In this document: positions 32,401 through 38,079 of the stretch, piece by piece
Numbering within the stretch: position 1 is the stretch's first letter
How the letters are laid out: every line of letters begins with the position of its first letter
Made by a program: the position numbers and the translations under genes
Notes under the pieces: generated by a model
Databases searched by the model: none
Told to the model about the DNA's origin: nothing
What the model saw: only the letters and a program-made list of their open reading frames with translations
NCBI RefSeq assembly: GCF_030505195.1
Contig: NZ_CP129672.1
Span: 4,808,501 to 4,872,500, forward strand
Reading direction: 5' to 3'
DNA: 64,000 nucleotides
From: Comamonas testosteroni
GTDB lineage: Bacteria; Pseudomonadota; Gammaproteobacteria; Burkholderiales; Burkholderiaceae_C

Positions 32401-35400
32401 AAGCTGGGCGGTGACATCGAATCCGACGACATCGGCACGCCCGTGGTCACCATCGGTGGCACCACGGTCACCCTGGTGAACAACGGCAACGGCACCTACA
32501 GCTTCCAGGTCCCGGCCGGCACCACCGGCGGCATCGTGGTCACCGTTCCGACCAACGACGACGCCGTCTTCGAAGGCAGCGAGAAGCTGACCCTCGAAGC
32601 CACGCTGAGCGGCAAGACCGCCAGCGGCGTGGATCTGCCCGCCGGCATCACCGACACCGGCAACGCCGCCATCGTCGACAGCCAAGGTCCGGGCGCTGAC
32701 GTGCCCAAGCTGGATGTCAAGGATGCGGGCGATGTCATCGAAGGCAACGCAGCGAACTTCAACGTCAGCCTGGACAAGGCAGTTGATGCCGAAACCACGC
32801 TGACCTTCAAGCTCGGCGGCGAGATCACTGCGGCTGACTATGGTGTTCCCACTGTCAGTATCGGCGGCCAGTCCGTCACCGTCACTGCCAACGCCGACGG
32901 CACCTACAGCTTCAAGGTGCCCGCCGGCACCACAGGCGGCATCGTGGTCACAGTTCCGACCACGCCCGACGGCGTCTACGAAGGCCGTGAGAGCATGACC
33001 TTGACGGCGACGCTGACCGGCGCCACCGCCAGCGGCACCGCGCTGCCCTCGGGCATCACCGATAGCGGCAATGCTGCAATCGTCGACATCAACAAGCCGC
33101 CTGTCGTGGGGGGGGGGGACACGGCCGTCTCCGAAGAAGGCTTGGCTGGTGGCATCAAAGACAGCAACGGCACATCGGATACGACCGATTCGCCCCAGGC
33201 GAACGGCCAACTATCGATCACCGACGACAACAACGCTACCTACAGCATTACGCTGGTTGCGCCCGCCAATGGCGCCCTGACCTCCCACGGAACGCCCATA
33301 GTCTGGACGCTGTCCGACAGTGGACACACGCTGACGGGCCGTGCGGGCGGCACGGACGCCATCGTCATCAAGATCGACGATAACGGCGCCTATAACGTGA
33401 AGCTGCTGGCTCCGGTCGACCACCCCGACACCTCGCGTGAAGACACGCTGGGCCTGTCGGTCGGCGTCAAGGTGTCGGATGGCGTCAATCTGGCGGTGTC
33501 CACCAACATCAACATCACGATCGAGGACGACTCGCCGGTGGTGCAACCGAACGACCCCGTCTCGGTGCAGACCACGAACATCCCCGACGTCTACACGGGC
33601 AAGGTGAGTTTCGCTGGTTCCCAGACCAGCACCAACCAGATGAAGATGACCTTTGGCAATGGCGCGATTGAAGTCACGGCCAAGGGCTTCACGTCCAAAT
33701 CCGACGTCACGCTGATCGATGCCATGGTCAACCAAAGCAAGTCTGGCCTGGGTGTCGCAAGCACGGACTCGCCGTACCACAACATCGCCAATGAAATCGA
33801 CTATCGCAACACGACCGACGGCAAGGGCGCGTCCGAAGAACTGACCATACGCCTGACTGGTGGCAAGGTTGCCTATGGCGCCACTATCGATTTCGGCGCC
33901 ATGTACGGCGGCGAGGTGGAAAGCGGCGTCGCGAAGTTCTACCGCAATGGCGTGTTGATCGCCGAACGCACCTTCACCTCCGACCAGAACGGCGGCGACT
34001 ATGCGGCCAACTTCCGCGTCGAAGAAGGCGGTTTCGACACGATCGTGATTTCGGCCACGGACAACCACAAGAACTCGTCCAGCGACAACAGCGACTTCAC
34101 CGTCACCGGCATCACCTTCCTGGGTAGCAATACCGTCCAGGCCATCGCCTACGGCGAAGGCACGCTGAATTACGGCTACGGCGCCGACGGCGCAGGCCGT
34201 CTGGAACTGACGGGTGCGGAAGGCGGCCTGAAGACGCGCGACGGCGCGAACATCACGACGACGCTGAGCAACGGCAATCTGATCGAAGGCCGCGACCCGT
34301 CGGGCAATCTCATCTTCGAGATGCGCTTGACGCCGGCCACCGGCAAGTGGGAGTTCTATCAATACCAGCCCATGCAAGGCACCGCGGACGGCAAGCTCGA
34401 CTTCACCTACAAGGTGACGGATGCCGACGGTGACTCCACCGCTGGCCACTTCGAAGTGGCGGGTGTGGAACCTCCTGCTCCCAGCGTCAACATCGAGGAC
34501 TACAACCTCGCTGCGCCGGGCGCCATCAGCGTGTCGGAAGCTCTGGCCTCCGGTAGCGGCACGTTCACGATCACCGCGAGCGCAGGCCTGAAGTCGCTGA
34601 CGCTCGACGGCCCGGGCAACGCCGACGCGTCCCTGACGCTGGACCGTCTGGCCGACCTGGTGAACAATCCGGTCACGCTGACGACCAGCAAAGGCACGCT
34701 GACGCTGACCGGCTACGACCCGACGACCGGCAAGGTCAGCTACACCTACCAGACCAGCGGCCAGCAGGCGCACACCGGTGACGACACCAACGTGCAGGAC
34801 CACTTCCAGATTGCGGTGGAAGACAAGTTCGGCGGCAAGGCAACGGGCGACCTGGGCGTGCTGATCACCGACACGGCCCCCAGCCTCAAACCGATCGCGG
34901 AAAGCTCGGCGCTGTCTTCGCACGGCACCAACATCATGCTGACGCTGGATACGTCCGGCAGCATGAATTATGGCAGCGGCGTGTACAACGGTTGGACGCA
35001 GCTGTCGCGCCTGGCGGTACTGAAGTCCTCGGTCAACAACCTGCTCGACAAGTACGGCGAAGCCGGCGACGTCCGCGTGATGATCGTGGAGTTCAATACC
35101 TCAGCCTCGCAGAAGGGCGGCGGCTGGATGTCCCTGGCGGAAGCCAAGGCGCTGGTGAGCGGCCTTGGTTATGGCGGCGGCACCAACTACCAGACCGCGC
35201 TGGACACTGCGATGAATGCCTGGAACAACTCTGGCACGGGCAAGCTGGAGGGTGGCAACGTCCAGAACATCTCCTACTTCTTCACCGACGGAGAACCCGA
35301 TTCGAACCGTTCCGTCAATTCCGCCCAACAGGCGACGTGGGAAAAGTTCCTCGCGGACAACCATATCAACTCTTATGGCATCGGCCTGGGTACTGGCGCC

Positions 35401-37053
35401 ACCGGCGGCTACATCGATCCGATCTCCTATAACCCTGACCGGCCCGGAGACAGCAACACGATCCTCGTGAAGGACCTCAACGGTCTCGACACGGCGATCG
35501 AAGGCACCATCGCGCCACCCATCAACGGCGACATCGCCTCGGGCGGCACGCTGGGCGCCGACCTGAGCGGTGCGCGCATCACGCAGCTGGTCATCGAAGG
35601 CAAGACCTACAACTACGATGCCGCAACCAACAAGGTGACCGCCACCTCGGGCGCCACGTATAGCTTCGACGCAGCCACGTCCGAACTGACCGTGACCACC
35701 GCGCATGGCAAGTTCACGCTGGACCTGGCGGGCGACAATCTGGGCAACTACCGCTACGTGCCGAAGACGGCCGGCACCGACACCATCCAGTTCACGGTGC
35801 AGGACGGCGACGGCGACACGGCTAGCTCCAGCATCACGGTCAACGTGACGCCGCCGGTGTACCAGACCCCGGATGCGGTGAATGACAAGATCATCACCAA
35901 CATCTTGGGCACGCAGCTCACGGTGCAATCGGGATCGCTGCTGGCGAACGACGTGCGCGGTACGGGAGCGCTGACGATGGGTCCGCTCACTGTGAATACG
36001 GGCTGGGATCAAGGCAAGGACTTCACGCGTAGTTCGTTGAAAACTTATGAAATCACCAGCAAGAACACTAAGGAACTGTCAATCGCGCGCAGTGAATTTA
36101 TGAAAACCGGCGCGGGTACGGACAGGGCCCAATTGGTGGTGAAGGGCTATCTGGACAAAGTTGGCGCGAATAATGGCAACGATCAAGACACTCTGTTCAT
36201 TGCGCTGACCGCCGGTGAAGTGTTGACCTTAGATCACAACTTCACTAACCCCAACTGGATCAGGATGGAGTACCGCCTGGCCGGCTCGACTGGACCATAC
36301 ACCGTCGTTGCCGATGGCGGAACGATCCCGGTGACACAGTCAGGCAACTACGAGATCCACATCGTCAACATTCCCGACAATGGAAACGGCACTGGCTCCA
36401 CTGCGGAAGAGAACTACACGCTCACAATGACGGTCGACTACAGCAAGGTCAACCTGGATGGTGCTACCGCGAATAGCACGTACACCATCCAGACCGCCGA
36501 CGGTCACAGCGACAGCGCCAATGTCTCAGTAAGCTACCAGTCGGGTGACCACCTGGTGGGCACCAACGATAGCGAAATCCTGATGGCTGGCTCCGGCAAC
36601 GACACGCTGGACGGCGGCAAGGGCAATGACGTGCTGATCGGCGGCAAGGGCGATGACACGCTGATTGGCGGCGAAGGAGATGATGTTTTCCTGTGGCTCA
36701 AGGGCGATCAGGGAACCACTGCGGCTCCTGCCAAGGATGTGATCAACGACTTTGGCAAGGGCGGCTCCGACGCCAACGGCAGCGACGTACTGGATCTGCA
36801 CGACCTGCTGCAAGGTGAGGAGAGCAGCACGGATCTGTCCAAGTTCCTGAACTTCTCCAAGAGTGGTGCAGATACCGTGCTCAAGGTTTCCACTGACGGG
36901 AGTCTGGGGGCTTCAGGCGCCAACTACGATCAGCTGATCACGTTCAAGGGGGTGGACCTCACGGCGGGGCACGCGTTGACCACCACGGCGGATCAGAACG
37001 CCTTGATCAAGGAACTGATCGATCAAGGCAAGCTCAAGATCGACCACACCTGA
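17488..37053 (+). CDS. lapA: Giant LapA-like RTX adhesin, 6521 residues
   Basis: This is a surface adhesin secreted by the adjacent type I system and expected to mediate attachment and biofilm. Residues 1-about 150 are the retention module with a LapG-type motif PTAAT (Thr110-Ala111-Ala112-Thr113). VCBS/cadherin-like domains follow (about 180-715). Thirty-two nearly identical 136-residue beta-sandwich repeats span 717-5068, and one divergent repeat follows. Then come T1SS-143-like regions, a vWA domain with MIDAS D5821-x-S5823-x-S5825 and FTDGEPD near 5932, RTX nonapeptides (about 6365-6400) and a C-terminal secretion signal. There is no Sec signal, as expected. An in-frame G11 run lies at codons 5207-5210. 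The repeat number may be affected by assembly. Confidence 0.96.
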   Translation: MAAQTVLVTKLTGQAWMRGPDGNLTVLHEGMRIPADAEIVTASGSTVQLQADGQPPLMVGENQDVHLTADLVQPPTVEEAAVASPANAQIDQIIAAINAGQDPFDELDPTAATLSGGSEGGSTFVRLSSIIEAVSPLALEYGRSVPATTVLPLFSGVSALADSTDQVTPIQPATSIPQASADSGAIFEDAVSALQGNVLANDRLGEGTLTEHRVVLVGADQGQYGKITLNSDGSYSYQLDSSLNVVQALGVGETLVETFTYTLVDKDGANSSATLTVTIVGTNDDPVLTGKADGALAEDGVSVVTGKLDVADVDITDTHSWSVSNEGKGQYGNFSVDQNGEWTYVLNNDDPKVQALAEGQKVNDTITVTVDDSHGGTATQTITVTITGANDLPVAPNYQHSTPEDQPVSGKVTGTDPDGDTLTYTVDKQPEHGKLEFNQTTGEYTYTPNENYNGPDQFTVIVDDGHGGKTTSVIEIGVTPVNDAPLVPNYEHTTPEEQPVSGKVVGTDVDGDNLTYTVDKQPENGTLVFNPTTGEYTYTPNENYNGPDQFTVIVDDGNGGKATSIINIGVTPVLDVPTVTVSDAGDVNEGSSATFNISLQNTVDLDKDTTVTLKLDGQIETADHGAPTVTIGGQTVQVTANADGTYSFTLPAGTTGGIVVTVPTHDDAVFEGREQMTLTATLTGETSSGTLPSGISDSGNAVIVDTESTDPGNPNPGADVPTLDVSDPGTVHEGSDATFDITLGKAVDAATTITFKLGGDIASDDIGTPVVTIGGTTVTLVNNGNGTYSFQVPAGTTGGIVVTVPTNDDAVFEGSEKLTLEATLSGKTASGVDLPAGITDTGNAAIVDSQGPGADVPTLDVSDPGTVHEGSDATFDITLGKAVDAATTITFKLGGDIASDDIGTPVVTIGGTTVTLVNNGNGTYSFQVPAGTTGGIVVTVPTNDDAVFEGSEKLTLEATLSGKTASGVDLPAGITDTGNAAIVDSQGPGADVPTLDVSDPGTVHEGSDATFDITLGKAVDAATTITFKLGGDIASDDIGTPVVTIGGTTVTLVNNGNGTYSFQVPAGTTGGIVVTVPTNDDAVFEGSEKLTLEATLSGKTASGVDLPAGITDTGNAAIVDSQGPGADVPTLDVSDPGTVHEGSDATFDITLGKAVDAATTITFKLGGDIESDDIGTPVVTIGGTTVTLVNNGNGTYSFQVPAGTTGGIVVTVPTNDDAVFEGSEKLTLEATLSGKTASGVDLPAGITDTGNAAIVDSQGPGADVPTLDVSDPGTVHEGSDATFDITLGKAVDAATTITFKLGGDIESDDIGTPVVTIGGTTVTLVNNGNGTYSFQVPAGTTGGIVVTVPTNDDAVFEGSEKLTLEATLSGKTASGVDLPAGITDTGNAAIVDSQGPGADVPTLDVSDPGTVHEGSDATFDITLGKAVDAATTITFKLGGDIESDDIGTPVVTIGGTTVTLVNNGNGTYSFQVPAGTTGGIVVTVPTNDDAVFEGSEKLTLEATLSGKTASGVDLPAGITDTGNAAIVDSQGPGADVPTLDVSDPGTVHEGSDATFDITLGKAVDAATTITFKLGGDIASDDIGTPVVTIGGTTVTLVNNGNGTYSFQVPAGTTGGIVVTVPTNDDAVFEGSEKLTLEATLSGKTASGVDLPAGITDTGNAAIVDSQGPGADVPTLDVSDPGTVHEGSDATFDITLGKAVDAATTITFKLGGDIESDDIGTPVVTIGGTTVTLVNNGNGTYSFQVPAGTTGGIVVTVPTTDDAVFEGSEKLTLEATLSGKTASGVDLPAGITDTGNAAIVDSQGPGADVPTLDVSDPGTVHEGSDATFDITLGKAVDAATTITFKLGGDIESDDIGTPVVTIGGTTVTLVNNGNGTYSFQVPAGTTGGIVVTVPTNDDAVFEGSEKLTLEATLSGKTASGVDLPAGITDTGNAAIVDSQGPGADVPTLDVSDPGTVHEGSDATFDITLGKAVDAATTITFKLGGDIESDDIGTPVVTIGGTTVTLVNNGNGTYSFQVPAGTTGGIVVTVPTTDDAVFEGSEKLTLEATLSGKTASGVDLPAGITDTGNAAIVDSQGPGADVPTLDVSDPGTVHEGSDATFDITLGKAVDAATTITFKLGGDIESDDIGTPVVTIGGTTVTLVNNGNGTYSFQVPAGTTGGIVVTVPTNDDAVFEGSEKLTLEATLSGKTVSGVDLPAGITDTGNAAIVDSQGPGADVPTLDVSDPGTVHEGSDATFDITLGKAVDAATTITFKLGGDIESDDIGTPVVTIGGTTVTLVNNGNGTYSFQVPAGTTGGIVVTVPTNDDAVFEGSEKLTLEATLSGKTASGVDLPAGITDTGNAAIVDSQGPGADVPTLDVSDPGTVHEGSDATFDITLGKAVDAATTITFKLGGDIESDDIGTPVVTIGGTTVTLVNNGNGTYSFQVPAGTTGGIVVTVPTNDDAVFEGSEKLTLEATLSGKTASGVDLPAGITDTGNAAIVDSQGPGADVPTLDVSDPGTVHEGSDATFDITLGKAVDAATTITFKLGGDIASDDIGTPVVTIGGTTVTLVNNGNGTYSFQVPAGTTGGIVVTVPTNDDAVFEGSEKLTLEATLSGKTASGVDLPAGITDTGNAAIVDSQGPGADVPTLDVSDPGTVHEGSDATFDITLGKAVDAATTITFKLGGDIESDDIGTPVVTIGGTTVTLVNNGNGTYSFQVPAGTTGGIVVTVPTNDDAVFEGSEKLTLEATLSGKTASGVDLPAGITDTGNAAIVDSQGPGADVPTLDVSDPGTVHEGSDATFDITLGKAVDAATTITFKLGGDIASDDIGTPVVTIGGTTVTLVNNGNGTYSFQVPAGTTGGIVVTVPTNDDAVFEGSEKLTLEATLSGKTASGVDLPAGITDTGNAAIVDSQGPGADVPTLDVSDPGTVHEGSDATFDITLGKAVDAATTITFKLGGDIESDDIGTPVVTIGGTTVTLVNNGNGTYSFQVPAGTTGGIVVTVPTNDDAVFEGSEKLTLEATLSGKTASGVDLPAGITDTGNAAIVDSQGPGADVPTLDVSDPGTVHEGSDATFDITLGKAVDAATTITFKLGGDIESDDIGTPVVTIGGTTVTLVNNGNGTYSFQVPAGTTGGIVVTVPTNDDAVFEGSEKLTLEATLSGKTASGVDLPAGITDTGNAAIVDSQGPGADVPTLDVSDPGTVHEGSDATFDITLGKAVDAATTITFKLGGDIESDDIGTPVVTIGGTTVTLVNNGNGTYSFQVPAGTTGGIVVTVPTNDDAVFEGSEKLTLEATLSGKTASGVDLPAGITDTGNAAIVDSQGPGADVPTLDVSDPGTVHEGSDATFDITLGKAVDAATTITFKLGGDIASDDIGTPVVTIGGTTVTLVNNGNGTYSFQVPAGTTGGIVVTVPTNDDAVFEGSEKLTLEATLSGKTASGVDLPAGITDTGNAAIVDSQGPGADVPTLDVSDPGTVHEGSDATFDITLGKAVDAATTITFKLGGDIESDDIGTPVVTIGGTTVTLVNNGNGTYSFQVPAGTTGGIVVTVPTTDDAVFEGSEKLTLEATLSGKTASGVDLPAGITDTGNAAIVDSQGPGADVPTLDVSDPGTVHEGSDATFDITLGKAVDAATTITFKLGGDIESDDIGTPVVTIGGTTVTLVNNGNGTYSFQVPAGTTGGIVVTVPTNDDAVFEGSEKLTLEATLSGKTASGVDLPAGITDTGNAAIVDSQGPGADVPTLDVSDPGTVHEGSDATFDITLGKAVDAATTITFKLGGDIESDDIGTPVVTIGGTTVTLVNNGNGTYSFQVPAGTTGGIVVTVPTTDDAVFEGSEKLTLEATLSGKTASGVDLPAGITDTGNAAIVDSQGPGADVPTLDVSDPGTVHEGSDATFDITLGKAVDAATTITFKLGGDIASDDIGTPVVTIGGTTVTLVNNGNGTYSFQVPAGTTGGIVVTVPTNDDAVFEGSEKLTLEATLSGKTASGVDLPAGITDTGNAAIVDSQGPGADVPTLDVSDPGTVHEGSDATFDITLGKAVDAATTITFKLGGDIESDDIGTPVVTIGGTTVTLVNNGNGTYSFQVPAGTTGGIVVTVPTTDDAVFEGSEKLTLEATLSGKTASGVDLPAGITDTGNAAIVDSQGPGADVPTLDVSDPGTVHEGSDATFDITLGKAVDAATTITFKLGGDIASDDIGTPVVTIGGTTVTLVNNGNGTYSFQVPAGTTGGIVVTVPTNDDAVFEGSEKLTLEATLSGKTASGVDLPAGITDTGNAAIVDSQGPGADVPTLDVSDPGTVHEGSDATFDITLGKAVDAATTITFKLGGDIESDDIGTPVVTIGGTTVTLVNNGNGTYSFQVPAGTTGGIVVTVPTNDDAVFEGSEKLTLEATLSGKTASGVDLPAGITDTGNAAIVDSQGPGADVPTLDVSDPGTVHEGSDATFDITLGKAVDAATTITFKLGGDIESDDIGTPVVTIGGTTVTLVNNGNGTYSFQVPAGTTGGIVVTVPTTDDAVFEGSEKLTLEATLSGKTASGVDLPAGITDTGNAAIVDSQGPGADVPTLDVSDPGTVHEGSDATFDITLGKAVDAATTITFKLGGDIASDDIGTPVVTIGGTTVTLVNNGNGTYSFQVPAGTTGGIVVTVPTTDDAVFEGSEKLTLEATLSGKTASGVDLPAGITDTGNAAIVDSQGPGADVPTLDVSDPGTVHEGSDATFDITLGKAVDAATTITFKLGGDIASDDIGTPVVTIGGTTVTLVNNGNGTYSFQVPAGTTGGIVVTVPTNDDAVFEGSEKLTLEATLSGKTASGVDLPAGITDTGNAAIVDSQGPGADVPTLDVSDPGTVHEGSDATFDITLGKAVDAATTITFKLGGDIESDDIGTPVVTIGGTTVTLVNNGNGTYSFQVPAGTTGGIVVTVPTNDDAVFEGSEKLTLEATLSGKTASGVDLPAGITDTGNAAIVDSQGPGADVPTLDVSDPGTVHEGSDATFDITLGKAVDAATTITFKLGGDIESDDIGTPVVTIGGTTVTLVNNGNGTYSFQVPAGTTGGIVVTVPTNDDAVFEGSEKLTLEATLSGKTASGVDLPAGITDTGNAAIVDSQGPGADVPKLDVKDAGDVIEGNAANFNVSLDKAVDAETTLTFKLGGEITAADYGVPTVSIGGQSVTVTANADGTYSFKVPAGTTGGIVVTVPTTPDGVYEGRESMTLTATLTGATASGTALPSGITDSGNAAIVDINKPPVVGGGDTAVSEEGLAGGIKDSNGTSDTTDSPQANGQLSITDDNNATYSITLVAPANGALTSHGTPIVWTLSDSGHTLTGRAGGTDAIVIKIDDNGAYNVKLLAPVDHPDTSREDTLGLSVGVKVSDGVNLAVSTNINITIEDDSPVVQPNDPVSVQTTNIPDVYTGKVSFAGSQTSTNQMKMTFGNGAIEVTAKGFTSKSDVTLIDAMVNQSKSGLGVASTDSPYHNIANEIDYRNTTDGKGASEELTIRLTGGKVAYGATIDFGAMYGGEVESGVAKFYRNGVLIAERTFTSDQNGGDYAANFRVEEGGFDTIVISATDNHKNSSSDNSDFTVTGITFLGSNTVQAIAYGEGTLNYGYGADGAGRLELTGAEGGLKTRDGANITTTLSNGNLIEGRDPSGNLIFEMRLTPATGKWEFYQYQPMQGTADGKLDFTYKVTDADGDSTAGHFEVAGVEPPAPSVNIEDYNLAAPGAISVSEALASGSGTFTITASAGLKSLTLDGPGNADASLTLDRLADLVNNPVTLTTSKGTLTLTGYDPTTGKVSYTYQTSGQQAHTGDDTNVQDHFQIAVEDKFGGKATGDLGVLITDTAPSLKPIAESSALSSHGTNIMLTLDTSGSMNYGSGVYNGWTQLSRLAVLKSSVNNLLDKYGEAGDVRVMIVEFNTSASQKGGGWMSLAEAKALVSGLGYGGGTNYQTALDTAMNAWNNSGTGKLEGGNVQNISYFFTDGEPDSNRSVNSAQQATWEKFLADNHINSYGIGLGTGATGGYIDPISYNPDRPGDSNTILVKDLNGLDTAIEGTIAPPINGDIASGGTLGADLSGARITQLVIEGKTYNYDAATNKVTATSGATYSFDAATSELTVTTAHGKFTLDLAGDNLGNYRYVPKTAGTDTIQFTVQDGDGDTASSSITVNVTPPVYQTPDAVNDKIITNILGTQLTVQSGSLLANDVRGTGALTMGPLTVNTGWDQGKDFTRSSLKTYEITSKNTKELSIARSEFMKTGAGTDRAQLVVKGYLDKVGANNGNDQDTLFIALTAGEVLTLDHNFTNPNWIRMEYRLAGSTGPYTVVADGGTIPVTQSGNYEIHIVNIPDNGNGTGSTAEENYTLTMTVDYSKVNLDGATANSTYTIQTADGHSDSANVSVSYQSGDHLVGTNDSEILMAGSGNDTLDGGKGNDVLIGGKGDDTLIGGEGDDVFLWLKGDQGTTAAPAKDVINDFGKGGSDANGSDVLDLHDLLQGEESSTDLSKFLNFSKSGADTVLKVSTDGSLGASGANYDQLITFKGVDLTAGHALTTTADQNALIKELIDQGKLKIDHT
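19636..32691 (+). repeat. 32 tandem 408-bp units in lapA
   Basis: Units start at 19636 and recur every 408 bp exactly 32 times; a divergent unit begins at 32692. By eye I find only five variable positions. Residue 46 is Ala in units 1, 2, 3, 7, 14, 16, 20, 24, 26, 29 and 30, otherwise Glu. Residue 91 is Thr in units 8, 10, 21, 23, 25, 28 and 29, otherwise Asn. Residue 113 is Val only in unit 11. Silent changes are an ACT Thr codon in units 1, 2, 11, 24 and 26, and one CAA codon in unit 29. Units 23-24 and 25-26 carry the same two-unit pattern. Such identity implies recent unequal crossing-over or gene conversion. Confidence 0.97.
33108..33118 (+). repeat. G11 homopolymer inside the lapA coding region
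   Basis: Eleven consecutive G residues encode Val-Gly-Gly-Gly (codons 5207-5210). The frame is open on both sides with exactly 11 G. Loss or gain of one G would remove everything after it, including the vWA, RTX and secretion-signal parts. Confidence 0.95.
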
Positions 37054-37063
37054 TAAGAGGGCT

Positions 37064-37118
37064 CCGGCAAGGGCCGGCAGAGGGCTTGATAAATCAAGTC
37101 TTCTGCCGCCTTGCCCGG
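37064..37118 (+). terminator. Long imperfect hairpin after lapA
   Basis: The sequence around GGGCTTGAT/ATCAAG and CGGCAG/CTGCCG folds into a long stem of about 22 pairs with bulges. It starts about ten bases after the adhesin stop. No clear T run follows, so termination may be partial. Confidence 0.6.
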
Positions 37119-37261
37119 GCGCGATCGTCAGGTCGTTTTCAGAGCTTGCTTGATTGGTTACATTTGTGAGCATTGAATCTTGACTGTGTTCTCATCGAAC
37201 CATCAAGCTTCATAGCAGTCATCACAATATTCACAGGCGCTTCAAGCAGATTCTGTCTTGG

Positions 37262-38014
37262 GTGCCTGCTCTTCCTGCAACTCGATTGAGCACTTCGCCC
37301 AGCCTTCTGTTTCCACATGCCGTGGAAAAACCGCAGCGTCTGTCGCGCAGAGGCATGCTTTTGTATGGCTCTGCGCTTGTCGGCGGCTGGCTGCTGCAGC
37401 GCGGGTTTGACGCCGCAGCGCTGGATTTCGATGCTGAGCGGCTGCACAGCACCATGCAGTCCCGTTATGGCGGCGCAGGTGTCCAGAGGCTGAACCAGTG
37501 GCTGGCCATGCAGCAGGCCCAGAAAGACAGGCCGTTGCAGCAGCAGTTGCCGGCCGTCAATACCTTCTGGAATCGCGCCGTGCTGCAATCGGAGGACAGC
37601 ATGCTGTGGTCCCAGCCCGACTATTGGGCCACGCCGCTGGAGACACTGGGCAAGGGGGCGGGAGATTGCGAGGACTACGTGATCGGCAAGTATTTCTCGC
37701 TGCTGCGCCTGGGCGTGGCGGTCGAGAAACTGCGCCTGATCTATGTGCGTGCCCGACTGGGCGGCGCAGGCAGCACGCAGAGCATTGCGCATATGGTGCT
37801 GGGCTATTACGAGACACCTGCAGCCGAGCCGCTGGTGCTGGACAGTCTGCTGGACAACATCATGCCGGCCAGCCAGCGCAAGGACTTGACTCCTGTGTTC
37901 AGCTTCAATGCCCAGGGGGTGTATGTCGCGGGTGCACAGCCTGCTTCGGTGGACAGGATCACGCGCTGGCGCGATCTGCTGGCGCGCATGAAGCAGGAAG
38001 GTTTTTTGCCATGA
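37262..38014 (+). CDS. lapG: LapG-like periplasmic cysteine protease
   Basis: LapG cleaves the retention module of LapA-type adhesins and so releases cells from surfaces. The transglutaminase-like triad is visible as Cys136 (GDCEDY), His177 (SIAHMV) and Asp194 (VLDSL). An N-terminal hydrophobic segment follows SRRGMLLYG, a signal of possible twin-arginine type, consistent with a periplasmic location. The start is uncertain: GTG 37262 is the longest frame with no good ribosome site, and the internal ATG before LLYGSALVGG would still keep the catalytic domain. The gene lies between the adhesin gene and lapD, the standard arrangement. Confidence 0.92.
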   Translation: MPALPATRLSTSPSLLFPHAVEKPQRLSRRGMLLYGSALVGGWLLQRGFDAAALDFDAERLHSTMQSRYGGAGVQRLNQWLAMQQAQKDRPLQQQLPAVNTFWNRAVLQSEDSMLWSQPDYWATPLETLGKGAGDCEDYVIGKYFSLLRLGVAVEKLRLIYVRARLGGAGSTQSIAHMVLGYYETPAAEPLVLDSLLDNIMPASQRKDLTPVFSFNAQGVYVAGAQPASVDRITRWRDLLARMKQEGFLP

Positions 38015-38079
38015 ATGCCATGTTTCGCGGTGCAGGCAGCGGAGCCCTATTGAATGGTCGACACAGATAAGGCAGCAAG

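Noticed and set aside
19848..32495. Series of 135-codon antisense frames at 408-bp spacing
   Set aside because: They are the third-frame shadow of the adhesin repeats and have no independent start signals.
19636..32691. CRISPR-like regular repeat
   Set aside because: The spacing is regular but the units are contiguous coding repeats with no spacers and no cas genes.
17461..33210. A 5249-codon open frame antisense to lapA
   Set aside because: The repeat unit is 408 bp, a multiple of three, so one stop-free unit makes every copy stop-free. The sequence (Gly/Asp/Ala/Val repeats) has no domain or secretion feature, and the plus strand is clearly the adhesin.
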